Part shown: positions 25,960 to 34,405 of the stretch, in pieces
Position numbering within the stretch: the stretch's first letter is position 1
Layout: each line of letters starts with the position of its first letter
Source of the DNA: Roseivirga sp. E12
Lineage (GTDB): Bacteria; Bacteroidota; Bacteroidia; Cytophagales; Cyclobacteriaceae
Direction: 5' to 3'
Assembly: GCF_017592825.1 (NCBI RefSeq)
Contig: NZ_JAGFMD010000006.1
Coordinates: forward strand, 186,001 to 250,000
Length of the DNA: 64,000 bases
The notes under the pieces: generated by a model
The model's input: only the letters and a program-made list of their open reading frames with translations
Told to the model about the DNA's origin: nothing
The model's database searches: none
Made by a program: the position numbers and the translations under genes

Positions 25960-25980
25960 TCAGGTCAATTTTTAACCTGA
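25960..25980. repeat. Inverted repeat upstream of amt
   Basis: TCAGGT and ACCTGA, 6-base arms around a 9-base AT-rich centre, 20 bases before the amt start. It could be an operator or a leader hairpin that masks the start. Confidence 0.35.
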
Positions 25981-26000
25981 TTCACATCGAATTACATAAA

Positions 26001-27344
26001 ATGAGAAAACAATGGATCCCAGGGTTTGCACTATTAATTATTGTAGCCCTTGTTAGCCTCCTCGATATGCCAACTGGCGAGGAGTTTTTAGCCGACCCTA
26101 ACATCAGCGGAGCAGACACAGCTTGGATGTTAGCCGCAACAGCCTTGGTATTATTAATGACGCCTGGCCTTTCATTCTTCTATGGTGGAATGGTAAGCCG
26201 TAAAAACGTCATATCTACAATGCTCCAAAGTTTTATCTGCATGGGTGTAATTACACTTGTATGGGTAGTTGGAGGCTTCAGTTTGGCCTTTGGAGATTCT
26301 ATTGGAGGTTTTATTGGCGACCCAAGGACATTCTCCTTTTTTAAAGGAGTCGGTGCCGCTACCCAAGCAGACCTGGCTCCTACCATTCCTTTCATTCTGT
26401 TCGCATTGTTTCAGATGAAGTTTGCCATTATAACTCCAGCACTGATTACTGGTAGTTTTGCTGAACGGGTCAGGTTCTCAAGCTTTATTCTTTTCATCAT
26501 TCTTTTCAGCATAGTTGTCTACAGCCCATTGGCGCATATGACCTGGCATCCAGAGGGGTTCTTAAGAAAGTGGGGCGTACTTGACTTTGCAGGAGGAACC
26601 GTTGTTCACATGTCAGCAGGTTTTGCGGCAATTGCTGCAGCCATCATCCTAGGTAAAAGAAAGAATCATGGGGCTGTACATAAACCAGCGAATGTCCCAT
26701 TTGTTTTACTAGGGACAGGTCTGCTCTGGTTTGGTTGGTTCGGCTTTAATGCTGGCTCAGCACTCGGAGCCAATGGAGATGCTGCAATGGCTTTTGCTAC
26801 CACAACAGTGGCCTCAGCAGCGGCTATGTTGGCTTGGGTATTCTATGATGCTTTGATGGGTAGAAAAATCTCTGGTCTAGGCGCCTCCATCGGAGCGGTT
26901 GTTGGCCTGGTAGCCATCACCCCAGCTGCTGGATTTGTCACGATTGGACAAAGCGTTTTCATCGGTGTGGCCAGTGCCATAGTTTCCAACATAGTGGTTT
27001 ACTATAAGAACAAAACAGGCATCGATGATACGCTAGATGTTTTCCCTTGTCATGGTGTAGGTGGTATTACAGGAATGATTTTAACGGGAGTATTCGCAAA
27101 AGATGTGGGTCTCATTTACGGAGATCCAACTACATTTCTAAGACATATGGCGGCAATCTTCCTTGTAGGCGGATTCACTTTCGGGGCATCTTACCTTCTT
27201 TTCAAGGTTACCAACTTGATCATTCCGATGAGGGTCAACGAAGTTTCTGAGGAAGTTGGCCTGGATATTAGTCAGCATGGAGAAAGCCTTTCAAAGAGTC
27301 GGACTCCCCAAGAAATTGCAGAAATGATGAAGAAGGCTTCTTAG
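26001..27344 (+). CDS. amt: Ammonium transporter
   Basis: 447 residues, 11-12 membrane helices. It conducts ammonium/ammonia across the inner membrane. Signature features: 'AWMLAATALVLLMTPGLSFF', 'DFAGGTVVHMSAGFAA' and 'FPCHGVGGITGMI', giving the twin pore histidines His203 and His351. The C-terminal cytosolic tail is present. The usual glnK partner gene does not follow; instead a bidirectional terminator does. Likely induced by nitrogen limitation, but the sequence shows only an inverted repeat before the start. Confidence 0.96.
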   Translation: MRKQWIPGFALLIIVALVSLLDMPTGEEFLADPNISGADTAWMLAATALVLLMTPGLSFFYGGMVSRKNVISTMLQSFICMGVITLVWVVGGFSLAFGDSIGGFIGDPRTFSFFKGVGAATQADLAPTIPFILFALFQMKFAIITPALITGSFAERVRFSSFILFIILFSIVVYSPLAHMTWHPEGFLRKWGVLDFAGGTVVHMSAGFAAIAAAIILGKRKNHGAVHKPANVPFVLLGTGLLWFGWFGFNAGSALGANGDAAMAFATTTVASAAAMLAWVFYDALMGRKISGLGASIGAVVGLVAITPAAGFVTIGQSVFIGVASAIVSNIVVYYKNKTGIDDTLDVFPCHGVGGITGMILTGVFAKDVGLIYGDPTTFLRHMAAIFLVGGFTFGASYLLFKVTNLIIPMRVNEVSEEVGLDISQHGESLSKSRTPQEIAEMMKKAS

Positions 27345-27358
27345 TTCATAGTTAGCAA

Positions 27359-27397
27359 AAAATAGGCCCGCTTATATAACATGAGCAGGCCTATTTT
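27359..27397. terminator. Bidirectional terminator between amt and DUF3857 gene
   Basis: AAAATAGGCC pairs with GGCCTATTTT (10 pairs), continuing inward after one mismatch with about five more pairs. A-rich and T-rich flanks on both sides suit termination in both directions between convergent genes. Confidence 0.85.
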
Positions 27398-27418
27398 ATA
27401 CGGGTTAAACGAATAGAA

Positions 27419-29323
27419 TCAAGTAGCCCCAACCAATACAATCTTGGCTTTGTCCGCCTTCACCACCTTTCGAATAAAATCACGATAGTTATTATAATCC
27501 TCTGCTGAGTACTTTCCTTCCCTCATCTTTATAGTTCTGACATACTCTAACGTATTTGAATCCGGGTTAAAATTATAGGTAACCTTATATTCTCCAAAGT
27601 CTGATTTCAACTCAACATCCTCCAAATCAAACTCCAGACGATAGCCTTCTGGCATTTTGATATTCACATGATCGGTATCGAAGTATGAGGTTTTCAAGAC
27701 TACGGGAGATTTCCTTTCATCTTCCTTCGGAGGCTTAGCATTCATTCTGTTTAAGAAATTAGGCGTCACGAATATTCTTTTACCACTCTTGGATGCATAT
27801 TTTCTCGCCTTTATAGTGATCCGTTCAGTGACAAAAGGGTCTTCGGTAGTTCGATCCTCTTTAAGAGAAAACTCCCCAAGATCAAATGCTGGAAGGTCAA
27901 TTGCATTCAAAAAATACTTACGCTGCTCATCAGTTCCTCTATCAACTAGACGATAAATCCAATCATACTGCAAACCCTTGTAGATTGTCTCTACATCAGC
28001 CACTACATTTCCTTCCTTGTCTATTTCTACATCTATTCTCCTTTCTTGGGTATTTTGATTTAGCTCATATTTGGGCGTTTTCACAAGAGACCCTTTCCCA
28101 TCATCATCAATTAACAAAGCATGCCGATCGTCAGTAAATGAACCTAAAAAGTTGAAGGGAGTGGTCTGACTAGTACACTCTAACCAAACCGTATCTTTTT
28201 CCATTGGCACAGCCAAAATCACGTGATTAAACTGAGAACTAGGAAAATCAGTTATAATGTCCTCTTCGCCATCACCAGCATTAATCACTACATAGTTTGA
28301 ATCAACACCTGCGTATTTGAGCAAGCTGTACATGTAATTAGTCAGGGCCTTACAGTCTCCATATCCATTTTTGATTACATCCATCGCTTCAAAAGGCTGA
28401 AATCCTCCAATACCGAGCTGGACACTAACATACCTTGTTGAGGACTGCATGTATTTATAGATCAACCTACTCTTTTCTCTGGGATCTTCTACACCTTCAA
28501 TTAAGGCATCTATTTCAGCCTTGACTTCATCACTAATTTCGTCACGGCCTTCCTTAAGTTTACCCACCCATTCGCCAAAGCTGCTCCAGTCTGACATATT
28601 TCCTGAGTATCCTTCCATAGCAAAGTCCGAAGGTTGAATCAGTACATATGGCGCTAAATCCCTAGAGGGCAAGCCACGATACTCCGTATCCACAGGAGCC
28701 ATACTTGACATTTTCCACTGATACGAATCCTTTTCTCCATGGGTCAATTCTGGGTCTTCTGCTCCATTGACGCCCCTATATCTTAAATTATAGCCTTTTG
28801 GCACAATAGCGGTGTATTGGGCATCTTGTATACCCAGCTTATCAGAATAGATTGGCCTAAAAGCTGGCATCCCCACCATTGTGCGATAATCATACTCGTA
28901 CTCATACGCTATTGTAAATGGGTAATCGTATTCTTCAGGTTCGTAATACTTAAGGCGGACATCATCAAAAAGAGTACCCGAAGAGTTAACATTATAATCT
29001 TCAATATCACTTTTTTTGACTCGCTTCAGCAATTCTCCATCAGCATCAAAATAACTCAGCTTAATGCCACTAATCTTCATAAGCTTAGTATAGCTCGGAT
29101 TAAAAACCGCCTCTCCAAAAGCATCAGAGTTAAGAATTGTCACAACTTTCTTGATATTATAAGTGCCCTGTGAGTAGTCAATCATTTCAAAAGTTTGATG
29201 ACTGGATCTAACGACTGCATTAGCTCCTTTTCTAACCTCTGTTGGAATATCTGATACCGGATAATTCTGGGCCATCATAGTCAATCCCATGAAGCCCGAA
29301 ATCATGATTATTAAATATCTCAT
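27419..29323 (-). CDS. DUF3857/transglutaminase-like protein (catalytic residues present)
   Basis: 634 residues with a signal peptide ('IIMISGFMGLTMMAQ'). Order: DUF3857 beta domain (~40-230), transglutaminase-like core (~265-400), DUF3858-like C-terminal beta domain. The core keeps 'GYGDCKALTNYMYSLLKYAG' (Cys near 323) and 'SQFNHVILAVP' (His near 365); the third position reads 'WLECTSQ', Glu where Asp is usual. Such proteins are exported and thought to be cysteine proteases or cross-linkers, without a known substrate. The start overlaps the stop of its upstream paralogue by 4 bases, so the two are made together. Confidence 0.88.
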   Translation of the reverse strand: MRYLIIMISGFMGLTMMAQNYPVSDIPTEVRKGANAVVRSSHQTFEMIDYSQGTYNIKKVVTILNSDAFGEAVFNPSYTKLMKISGIKLSYFDADGELLKRVKKSDIEDYNVNSSGTLFDDVRLKYYEPEEYDYPFTIAYEYEYDYRTMVGMPAFRPIYSDKLGIQDAQYTAIVPKGYNLRYRGVNGAEDPELTHGEKDSYQWKMSSMAPVDTEYRGLPSRDLAPYVLIQPSDFAMEGYSGNMSDWSSFGEWVGKLKEGRDEISDEVKAEIDALIEGVEDPREKSRLIYKYMQSSTRYVSVQLGIGGFQPFEAMDVIKNGYGDCKALTNYMYSLLKYAGVDSNYVVINAGDGEEDIITDFPSSQFNHVILAVPMEKDTVWLECTSQTTPFNFLGSFTDDRHALLIDDDGKGSLVKTPKYELNQNTQERRIDVEIDKEGNVVADVETIYKGLQYDWIYRLVDRGTDEQRKYFLNAIDLPAFDLGEFSLKEDRTTEDPFVTERITIKARKYASKSGKRIFVTPNFLNRMNAKPPKEDERKSPVVLKTSYFDTDHVNIKMPEGYRLEFDLEDVELKSDFGEYKVTYNFNPDSNTLEYVRTIKMREGKYSAEDYNNYRDFIRKVVKADKAKIVLVGAT

Positions 29324-31272
29324 TCGTTAGTCTTCTCTTTTAATACAATTTGCTCTTGCTGTTTTGCAACGACTTGATTGAAGAGTTCCTTTAATGCAGG
29401 GTAAGATTCTGGAGTATACTGTGTTTTTGATAAACTAAGCCTAATCATTATCTGAATGGTATCATCCTGTTGACCGGCTATAAACATGTATTTACCTCCG
29501 GCATTTGGGAGCACCATGTTTTGAGATTTCGGTAGCTCTTCAACCTCATACCCTTCTGGAATCTTAATTTTAAAAATATACGTATCGGCTATCGGTGCCG
29601 GGATTTCCACAGGGAATAGCCTATTTTCTAGTTTAAAGGGATTTTCATCCACATACTTCATCAAAACGGGTGAAAGAAAAATCTTATCCCCCATCGCATT
29701 GATATCACCCTCAGTTTTGAAGTCATATTGTACTTTTAATGTTTTGTCAATCTCATCCACATTAATGACCTCCAAATTCTCTACCTCACCAGTTTTATAG
29801 TCATCCAAGCCTTCTTCCTCTTCATCATCCGTTGTCTCTTCCTCCTCCTCTACATCATTCTCGACCTTTTCTCTTTCTTCAAATATGCTTGACCTCAAAC
29901 TACTAGCGGCCATTCCATTGAAATCAATCTGCATCTTCCCTTCCAAACCATCGAGGTCTTCATTAAAGCCAAACTCTCCAGAAACAGTCTTGGAATCCAT
30001 TTCACCATTCTCACGCAAATCAATCCAAACCGGCCCAGCTTCTGTGACCATAAGTCCTTCTCCGTTCATGGCCCGGGCTGGCAAAACATTATATGGCCTA
30101 AATTTCTCCGTAGCATCCAATAGGACCTTCTTATCGTCAATTATCGCACAAACGACCATATAGTTGAACTGTTTGACCAGTGGAACAAACTTCTTCAAAT
30201 ACCCATGTCTTCGTGTACTGAGCACAACAGGATATACCTGAATGCCCGCTTGTTTTAAGAACTGAGCCAGAGTCACATTAATGTCCGCGTTATCACCTTC
30301 TCCTTCTTCCCAAAGCTTTTTGGATCGATCAACAACAGCATAAGCATATCTCTCATTCCATTCAAAATGGTCTCTAACGTAATTATATATGTCAATAAGG
30401 CTCTCCGTATTGTTAGTCCAATTCTTATCAGTGGGATAAATCTTTTTGAGTTGTTTGGTATCGTTGATTACTTCACCGAGCGTCTCAGACTCCCATAATT
30501 CTTTGTTAATCGCCTCCCAGTTTTCCATGAAAGTCTCCGAATAGTTTGGAGCTCTGACAGCCTTTATTTCAAATCCAATTCTGGACCTATAGTTCTCTAA
30601 TGTAGATATGTATGGTTCCTTCTTTAATGAAGGAACATCTTCCATTATGATGTGGTAGTACTTCTTGGTAATATCTTGCTTGGTAGCAGGGTGGTATCCC
30701 TGGATACTTGGTTGATAAACACCATAATGCGGGATTTGCAACCAATATTCTGAATACCGAACAGGAATTGATGACTGAAAGCTCCATCCCGGAAGATTTC
30801 CAAGATTGCCTGTGGTTTGTTCGTATGTATACTCAATAATAGAACCAACTTTGACATCAGGAAAGGACAAGGTTTTCGACCTTGTGTTATCACTAACCTT
30901 TTCGTCTACCCATTCTTTTCGCCCAACCTTTTTGGTCACTTTCTTTCCATTCTCAATGTTATGTGTAGCGGCCGAAATCTTTGAAGGGGCATTTCCTTTT
31001 GCGTACCTCAAGGTAATATCTGCTCTACTTAAACCGCTTTCTTTTAAAATCTTGAGTCTCACATGAATAGTAGATTTCATACCCATGTTGTATTCTGTAA
31101 AAACTGCTTCTCCTTGATCAAGGAGGTAGACAGCCTCTGCACCTGAATCTAGAGGGTAAGCAGTCATTTCAAGATCTTCAATTGAAACATCTCCAAACTT
31201 AAACTCCTTAACCTGCGCTTGAAGAGAGACTATAAAGAATAGGGTCAGAAAACTAATGGTAAATTTTTTCAT
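29320..31272 (-). CDS. DUF3857/transglutaminase-like protein, apparently inactive
   Basis: 650 residues, signal peptide ending near 'IVSLQAQ', and the same three-domain order as its downstream neighbour. At the catalytic Cys position it reads 'GDNADINVTLAQFLKQAG' (Asn near 327 instead of Cys), and at the His position 'QFNYMVVC' (Tyr near 370). Asp survives in 'VLLDATEKF'. So it should bind rather than cleave. An acidic run ('EEEEETTDDEEEEGLDDY') is inserted before the C-terminal domain. First gene of the two-gene operon. It is likely a regulatory or structural partner of the active paralogue. Confidence 0.85.
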   Translation of the reverse strand: MKKFTISFLTLFFIVSLQAQVKEFKFGDVSIEDLEMTAYPLDSGAEAVYLLDQGEAVFTEYNMGMKSTIHVRLKILKESGLSRADITLRYAKGNAPSKISAATHNIENGKKVTKKVGRKEWVDEKVSDNTRSKTLSFPDVKVGSIIEYTYEQTTGNLGNLPGWSFQSSIPVRYSEYWLQIPHYGVYQPSIQGYHPATKQDITKKYYHIIMEDVPSLKKEPYISTLENYRSRIGFEIKAVRAPNYSETFMENWEAINKELWESETLGEVINDTKQLKKIYPTDKNWTNNTESLIDIYNYVRDHFEWNERYAYAVVDRSKKLWEEGEGDNADINVTLAQFLKQAGIQVYPVVLSTRRHGYLKKFVPLVKQFNYMVVCAIIDDKKVLLDATEKFRPYNVLPARAMNGEGLMVTEAGPVWIDLRENGEMDSKTVSGEFGFNEDLDGLEGKMQIDFNGMAASSLRSSIFEEREKVENDVEEEEETTDDEEEEGLDDYKTGEVENLEVINVDEIDKTLKVQYDFKTEGDINAMGDKIFLSPVLMKYVDENPFKLENRLFPVEIPAPIADTYIFKIKIPEGYEVEELPKSQNMVLPNAGGKYMFIAGQQDDTIQIMIRLSLSKTQYTPESYPALKELFNQVVAKQQEQIVLKEKTNE

Positions 31273-31365
31273 CTGTGTTATTAAGGTTGAACCAATAAGA
31301 TAAACAGCCAGAATAAAGACCGCAATTAAAATGCAAAAAAATGTAAATATAATTAAGGCAAAAAA

Positions 31366-31389
31366 GCCACCCCGATATGTCGGGGTGGC
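31366..31389 (-). terminator. Terminator after sodA
   Basis: GCCACCCCGA...TCGGGGTGGC, a 10-pair GC-rich stem with a 4-base loop, followed on the minus strand by TTTTTTGCC. It separates sodA from the DUF3857 operon. Confidence 0.9.
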
Positions 31390-31414
31390 TTTTCATTTGA
31401 CTTAGAAATACGGT

Positions 31415-32020
31415 TTATTTTCCTTCTGAGTACCTTCTGCTCACTTCATCCCAGTTAATGACATTAAAGAAAGCATTGATATAGTCAGGTCTTCTGTTCT
31501 GATAGTTCAGGTAATAAGCATGTTCCCAAACGTCAAGACCTAAAATCGGTGTTCCTCCACAGCCAATGTTTGGCATTAGCGAATTGTCTTGGTTTGCAGT
31601 TGAGCAAACTTCCACTTTGCCACCTGCATGTACGCAAAGCCAAGCCCAGCCAGAACCGAAACGCGTTGCAGCCGCTTTTGCAAAAGCATCTTTAAAAGCA
31701 TCAAATGATCCAAATGCCTCATTGATGGCATTGGACAAATCGCCAGTAGGTTCTCCACCACCATTCGGAGACATTACAGACCAGAAAAGGCTGTGGTTGT
31801 AAAACCCCCCACCATTATTTCTGACAGCTCCGTTGTCGGTATGATTAGCCAAAAGGTCTTCAATACTCTTGCCTTCCATCTCTGTTCCGGCAATTGCGTT
31901 ATTCAAATTATTAGTATACCCAGCATGGTGTTTCCCATGGTGGATCTCCATAGTTCTTGTGTCAATATGTGGTTCCAAAGCATCGTGTGCGTATGGAAGT
32001 TGAGGTAGTTCGAATGCCAT
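31415..32020 (-). CDS. sodA: Superoxide dismutase, Mn/Fe family
   Basis: 201 residues. It converts superoxide to peroxide and oxygen in the cytosol. Metal ligands His27 ('[11 protein letters not shown]'), His76 ('[11 protein letters not shown]'), Asp163 and His167 ('[20 protein letters not shown]'). Glycines at 71-72 and Gln144 in 'TANQDNSLM' match the manganese type rather than the iron type, though cambialistic enzymes exist in this phylum. It follows tadA by 37 bases on the same strand and has its own terminator. No export signal. Confidence 0.95.
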   Translation of the reverse strand: MAFELPQLPYAHDALEPHIDTRTMEIHHGKHHAGYTNNLNNAIAGTEMEGKSIEDLLANHTDNGAVRNNGGGFYNHSLFWSVMSPNGGGEPTGDLSNAINEAFGSFDAFKDAFAKAAATRFGSGWAWLCVHAGGKVEVCSTANQDNSLMPNIGCGGTPILGLDVWEHAYYLNYQNRRPDYINAFFNVINWDEVSRRYSEGK

Positions 32021-32057
32021 AATTGAATTATTTAATATTTATACAAAAATTGTGATT

Positions 32058-32504
32058 CTATCTAAGCTTAGCAAAAAACTGTTTCATCAGCATTTCACTT
32101 TCTTCTTTTAACAATCCAGAAGCTATTTCTGTTCTTGGATGAAGTAGATTTTTCTTATTTAAGCTATATCCCCGCTTCATGTCACTTGCCCCGTAAACCA
32201 ACTTACCCAATTGTGCCCAGTACAAAGCACCCGCACACATCACACAAGGTTCAAGCGTTACAAAAAGTGTGCACTCATTTAAATATTTAGAGCCTATAGC
32301 ATTAAACGCTGAAGTAATGGCCAGCATTTCTGCATGAGCTGTTACATCCGTTAATTGCTCCGTCTGGTTGTGAGCACGTGCTATAATTCGTTTATCAGCC
32401 ACTACAACGGCCCCAACAGGAACCTCGCCTGCCTCGAAAGCAAGTTCTGCCTGCCTCAAGGCTTGTTCCATAAAATATTCGTCTTTGTAGACACTGAGCT
32501 CCAT
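32058..32504 (-). CDS. tadA: tRNA-specific adenosine deaminase
   Basis: 148 residues from the Met at 32504 (in-frame Mets at 32522 and 32567 would add residues not typical of the family). It deaminates A34 of tRNA-Arg(ACG) to inosine. Zinc motifs 'TAHAEMLAI' (His57, catalytic Glu59) and 'TLEPCVMCAGALYWAQ' (Cys87, Cys90). The short start also frees the region holding the divergent aspS promoter. Guanine deaminases are similar, but the length and 'DMKRG' region favour TadA. Confidence 0.9.
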   Translation of the reverse strand: MELSVYKDEYFMEQALRQAELAFEAGEVPVGAVVVADKRIIARAHNQTEQLTDVTAHAEMLAITSAFNAIGSKYLNECTLFVTLEPCVMCAGALYWAQLGKLVYGASDMKRGYSLNKKNLLHPRTEIASGLLKEESEMLMKQFFAKLR

Positions 32505-32555
32505 TTTACCCTCGGTTTTCATTGTAATATTAAACCCAATTGCTAAAACTATTAC

Positions 32556-32563
32556 TAAATTTG
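32556..32563 (+). promoter_or_regulatory. -7 promoter element of aspS
   Basis: TAAATTTG, exact match to TAnnTTTG, 25 bases before the aspS start, giving a leader of about 20 bases. A TTG lies 13 bases upstream, closer than the usual -33 spacing. Confidence 0.55.
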
Positions 32564-32588
32564 CCACTCATTTTTAAAAGGTGCAGAG

Positions 32589-34334
32589 ATGCTAAGATCA
32601 CATACTTGCGGAGAGTTAAGAATTGAACATGTAGGAACGGAAGTGACCCTTTCTGGTTGGGTGCAACGTATACGTGATAAAGGCGGCCTTATGTGGATCG
32701 ATTTGCGTGATCGCTATGGAGTAACTCAACTCACCTTTGAAGAAGGCAAAAGCGATGCTACTGTTGTCGATCAAGCTCGAAACCTTGGGAGAGAGTTTGT
32801 GATTCAGGTTAAGGGAAAAGTTGTTGAGCGCTATTCCAAGAATGACAAAATCCCTACGGGTCAAATTGAGATTGAAACCATAGAACTCAATGTGCTCAAT
32901 GCCTCGCAAACGCCTCCTTTCATCATTGAAGATGATACTGATGGAGGCGAAGATCTAAGAATGAAATATCGCTACCTCGACCTTCGAAGAAATGAGGTTA
33001 GAGAAAAACTGGCCCTAAGAAGTAAACTGGCAATAGCCGTTAGAAACTATTTGGCAGAAATCGACTTCTTGGAAGTTGAAACTCCAGTATTGATTAAATC
33101 AACACCAGAGGGAGCTAGAGATTTTGTGGTGCCTTCACGAATCAACCCAGGAGAGTTTTATGCACTACCTCAGTCTCCACAGACTTTTAAACAATTGTTG
33201 ATGGTATCTGGCTTCGATCGATACTTCCAGATTGTTAAATGCTTTAGAGACGAAGACCTAAGGGCAGATAGACAACCGGAATTCACCCAGATTGACTGTG
33301 AAATGTCATTCGTTGATAGAGATGACGTCCTAGGTGTATTCGAAGGAATGACTCAGCACCTGTTCAAAAACATCATGAATGTTGATCTAGGAGAGTTTCC
33401 ACATATGACTTATGCGGAAGCCATGGAAAAGTATGGCAGCGACAAACCAGATATTCGTTTTGCTATGGAGTTCGTCAATTTGAATGAGGTAGCACAAAAC
33501 AAAGGTTTTAATGTTTTCGATCAAGCCGAACTGGTAGTGGGTATTTGTGCCAAAGGATGCGCTGAGTATACCAGAAAACAATTAGATGCACTGACCGATT
33601 TTGTGAGAAAACCTCAAATTGGTGCAAAAGGTCTCGTTTATGTAAAATGTAACCCCGATGGCTCCTTTAAATCTTCAGTTGATAAGTTTTACTCTCAAGA
33701 AGATCTTAAAGCTTGGGCCGAGCAATCAGGTGCAGAACCTGGCGATTTAATACTGGTGTTATCAGGTGCTACAAATACGGTCCGCAAACAAATGAATGAA
33801 TTGCGTTTGCACATGGGCACTGAACTTGGGCTTAGAAAAAGTGATGAATATCAACCGCTATGGGTAGTTGACTTTCCATTGCTAGAATGGGATGAAGAAA
33901 CAGAACGTTATCACGCGATGCACCATCCATTCACCTCTCCTTTAAACGATGATATAGCAAAACTTGACTCTGCACCAGGCGAAGTCAGAGCAAATGCTTA
34001 TGATTTGGTGATCAATGGAGTCGAAATCGGGGGTGGATCAATAAGAATTCATGATCGCGAGATGCAAAAAACCATGTTCAAGCATTTGGGCTTCACCGAT
34101 GAAGAAGCGAAAGCTCAATTCGGCTTCCTAATGGATGCTTTTGAATATGGTGCTCCTCCTCATGGAGGTATTGCCTTCGGCTTCGATAGGCTCTGCGCAA
34201 TGTTCGGTGGAACTGAAACTATTAGGGATTACATCGCCTTTCCAAAAAACACTTCAGGGCGAGATGTTATGATAGATTCTCCGTCACCAGTAGCAAATGA
34301 CCAGTTAAAAGAGCTTGGAATCAAGCTATCATAG
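32589..34334 (+). CDS. aspS: Aspartyl-tRNA synthetase
   Basis: 581 residues, the bacterial long form. N-terminal OB-fold anticodon-binding domain ('[20 protein letters not shown]'), class II core with motif 1 ('[20 protein letters not shown]') and motif 2 ('[20 protein letters not shown]'), the bacterial GAD insertion (~290-420) and motif 3 ('[16 protein letters not shown]'). It charges tRNA-Asp. It reads divergently from tadA. Confidence 0.98.
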   Translation: MLRSHTCGELRIEHVGTEVTLSGWVQRIRDKGGLMWIDLRDRYGVTQLTFEEGKSDATVVDQARNLGREFVIQVKGKVVERYSKNDKIPTGQIEIETIELNVLNASQTPPFIIEDDTDGGEDLRMKYRYLDLRRNEVREKLALRSKLAIAVRNYLAEIDFLEVETPVLIKSTPEGARDFVVPSRINPGEFYALPQSPQTFKQLLMVSGFDRYFQIVKCFRDEDLRADRQPEFTQIDCEMSFVDRDDVLGVFEGMTQHLFKNIMNVDLGEFPHMTYAEAMEKYGSDKPDIRFAMEFVNLNEVAQNKGFNVFDQAELVVGICAKGCAEYTRKQLDALTDFVRKPQIGAKGLVYVKCNPDGSFKSSVDKFYSQEDLKAWAEQSGAEPGDLILVLSGATNTVRKQMNELRLHMGTELGLRKSDEYQPLWVVDFPLLEWDEETERYHAMHHPFTSPLNDDIAKLDSAPGEVRANAYDLVINGVEIGGGSIRIHDREMQKTMFKHLGFTDEEAKAQFGFLMDAFEYGAPPHGGIAFGFDRLCAMFGGTETIRDYIAFPKNTSGRDVMIDSPSPVANDQLKELGIKLS

Positions 34335-34405
34335 ACAATGAGATTGTGAAACTCTTCGTTTCATAGCATCAACCAATAGCTTATTTTGTAGTTTCGGATT
34401 AGTTT

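Noticed and set aside
27419-31272. The two DUF3857 genes as a frameshifted or split single gene
   Set aside because: Each has its own signal peptide and full three-domain layout; the 4-base overlap is ordinary translational coupling.
34335-34360. TGAAAC...GTTTCA hairpin after aspS as a terminator
   Set aside because: Stem of only six AT-rich pairs and no T-tract follows.
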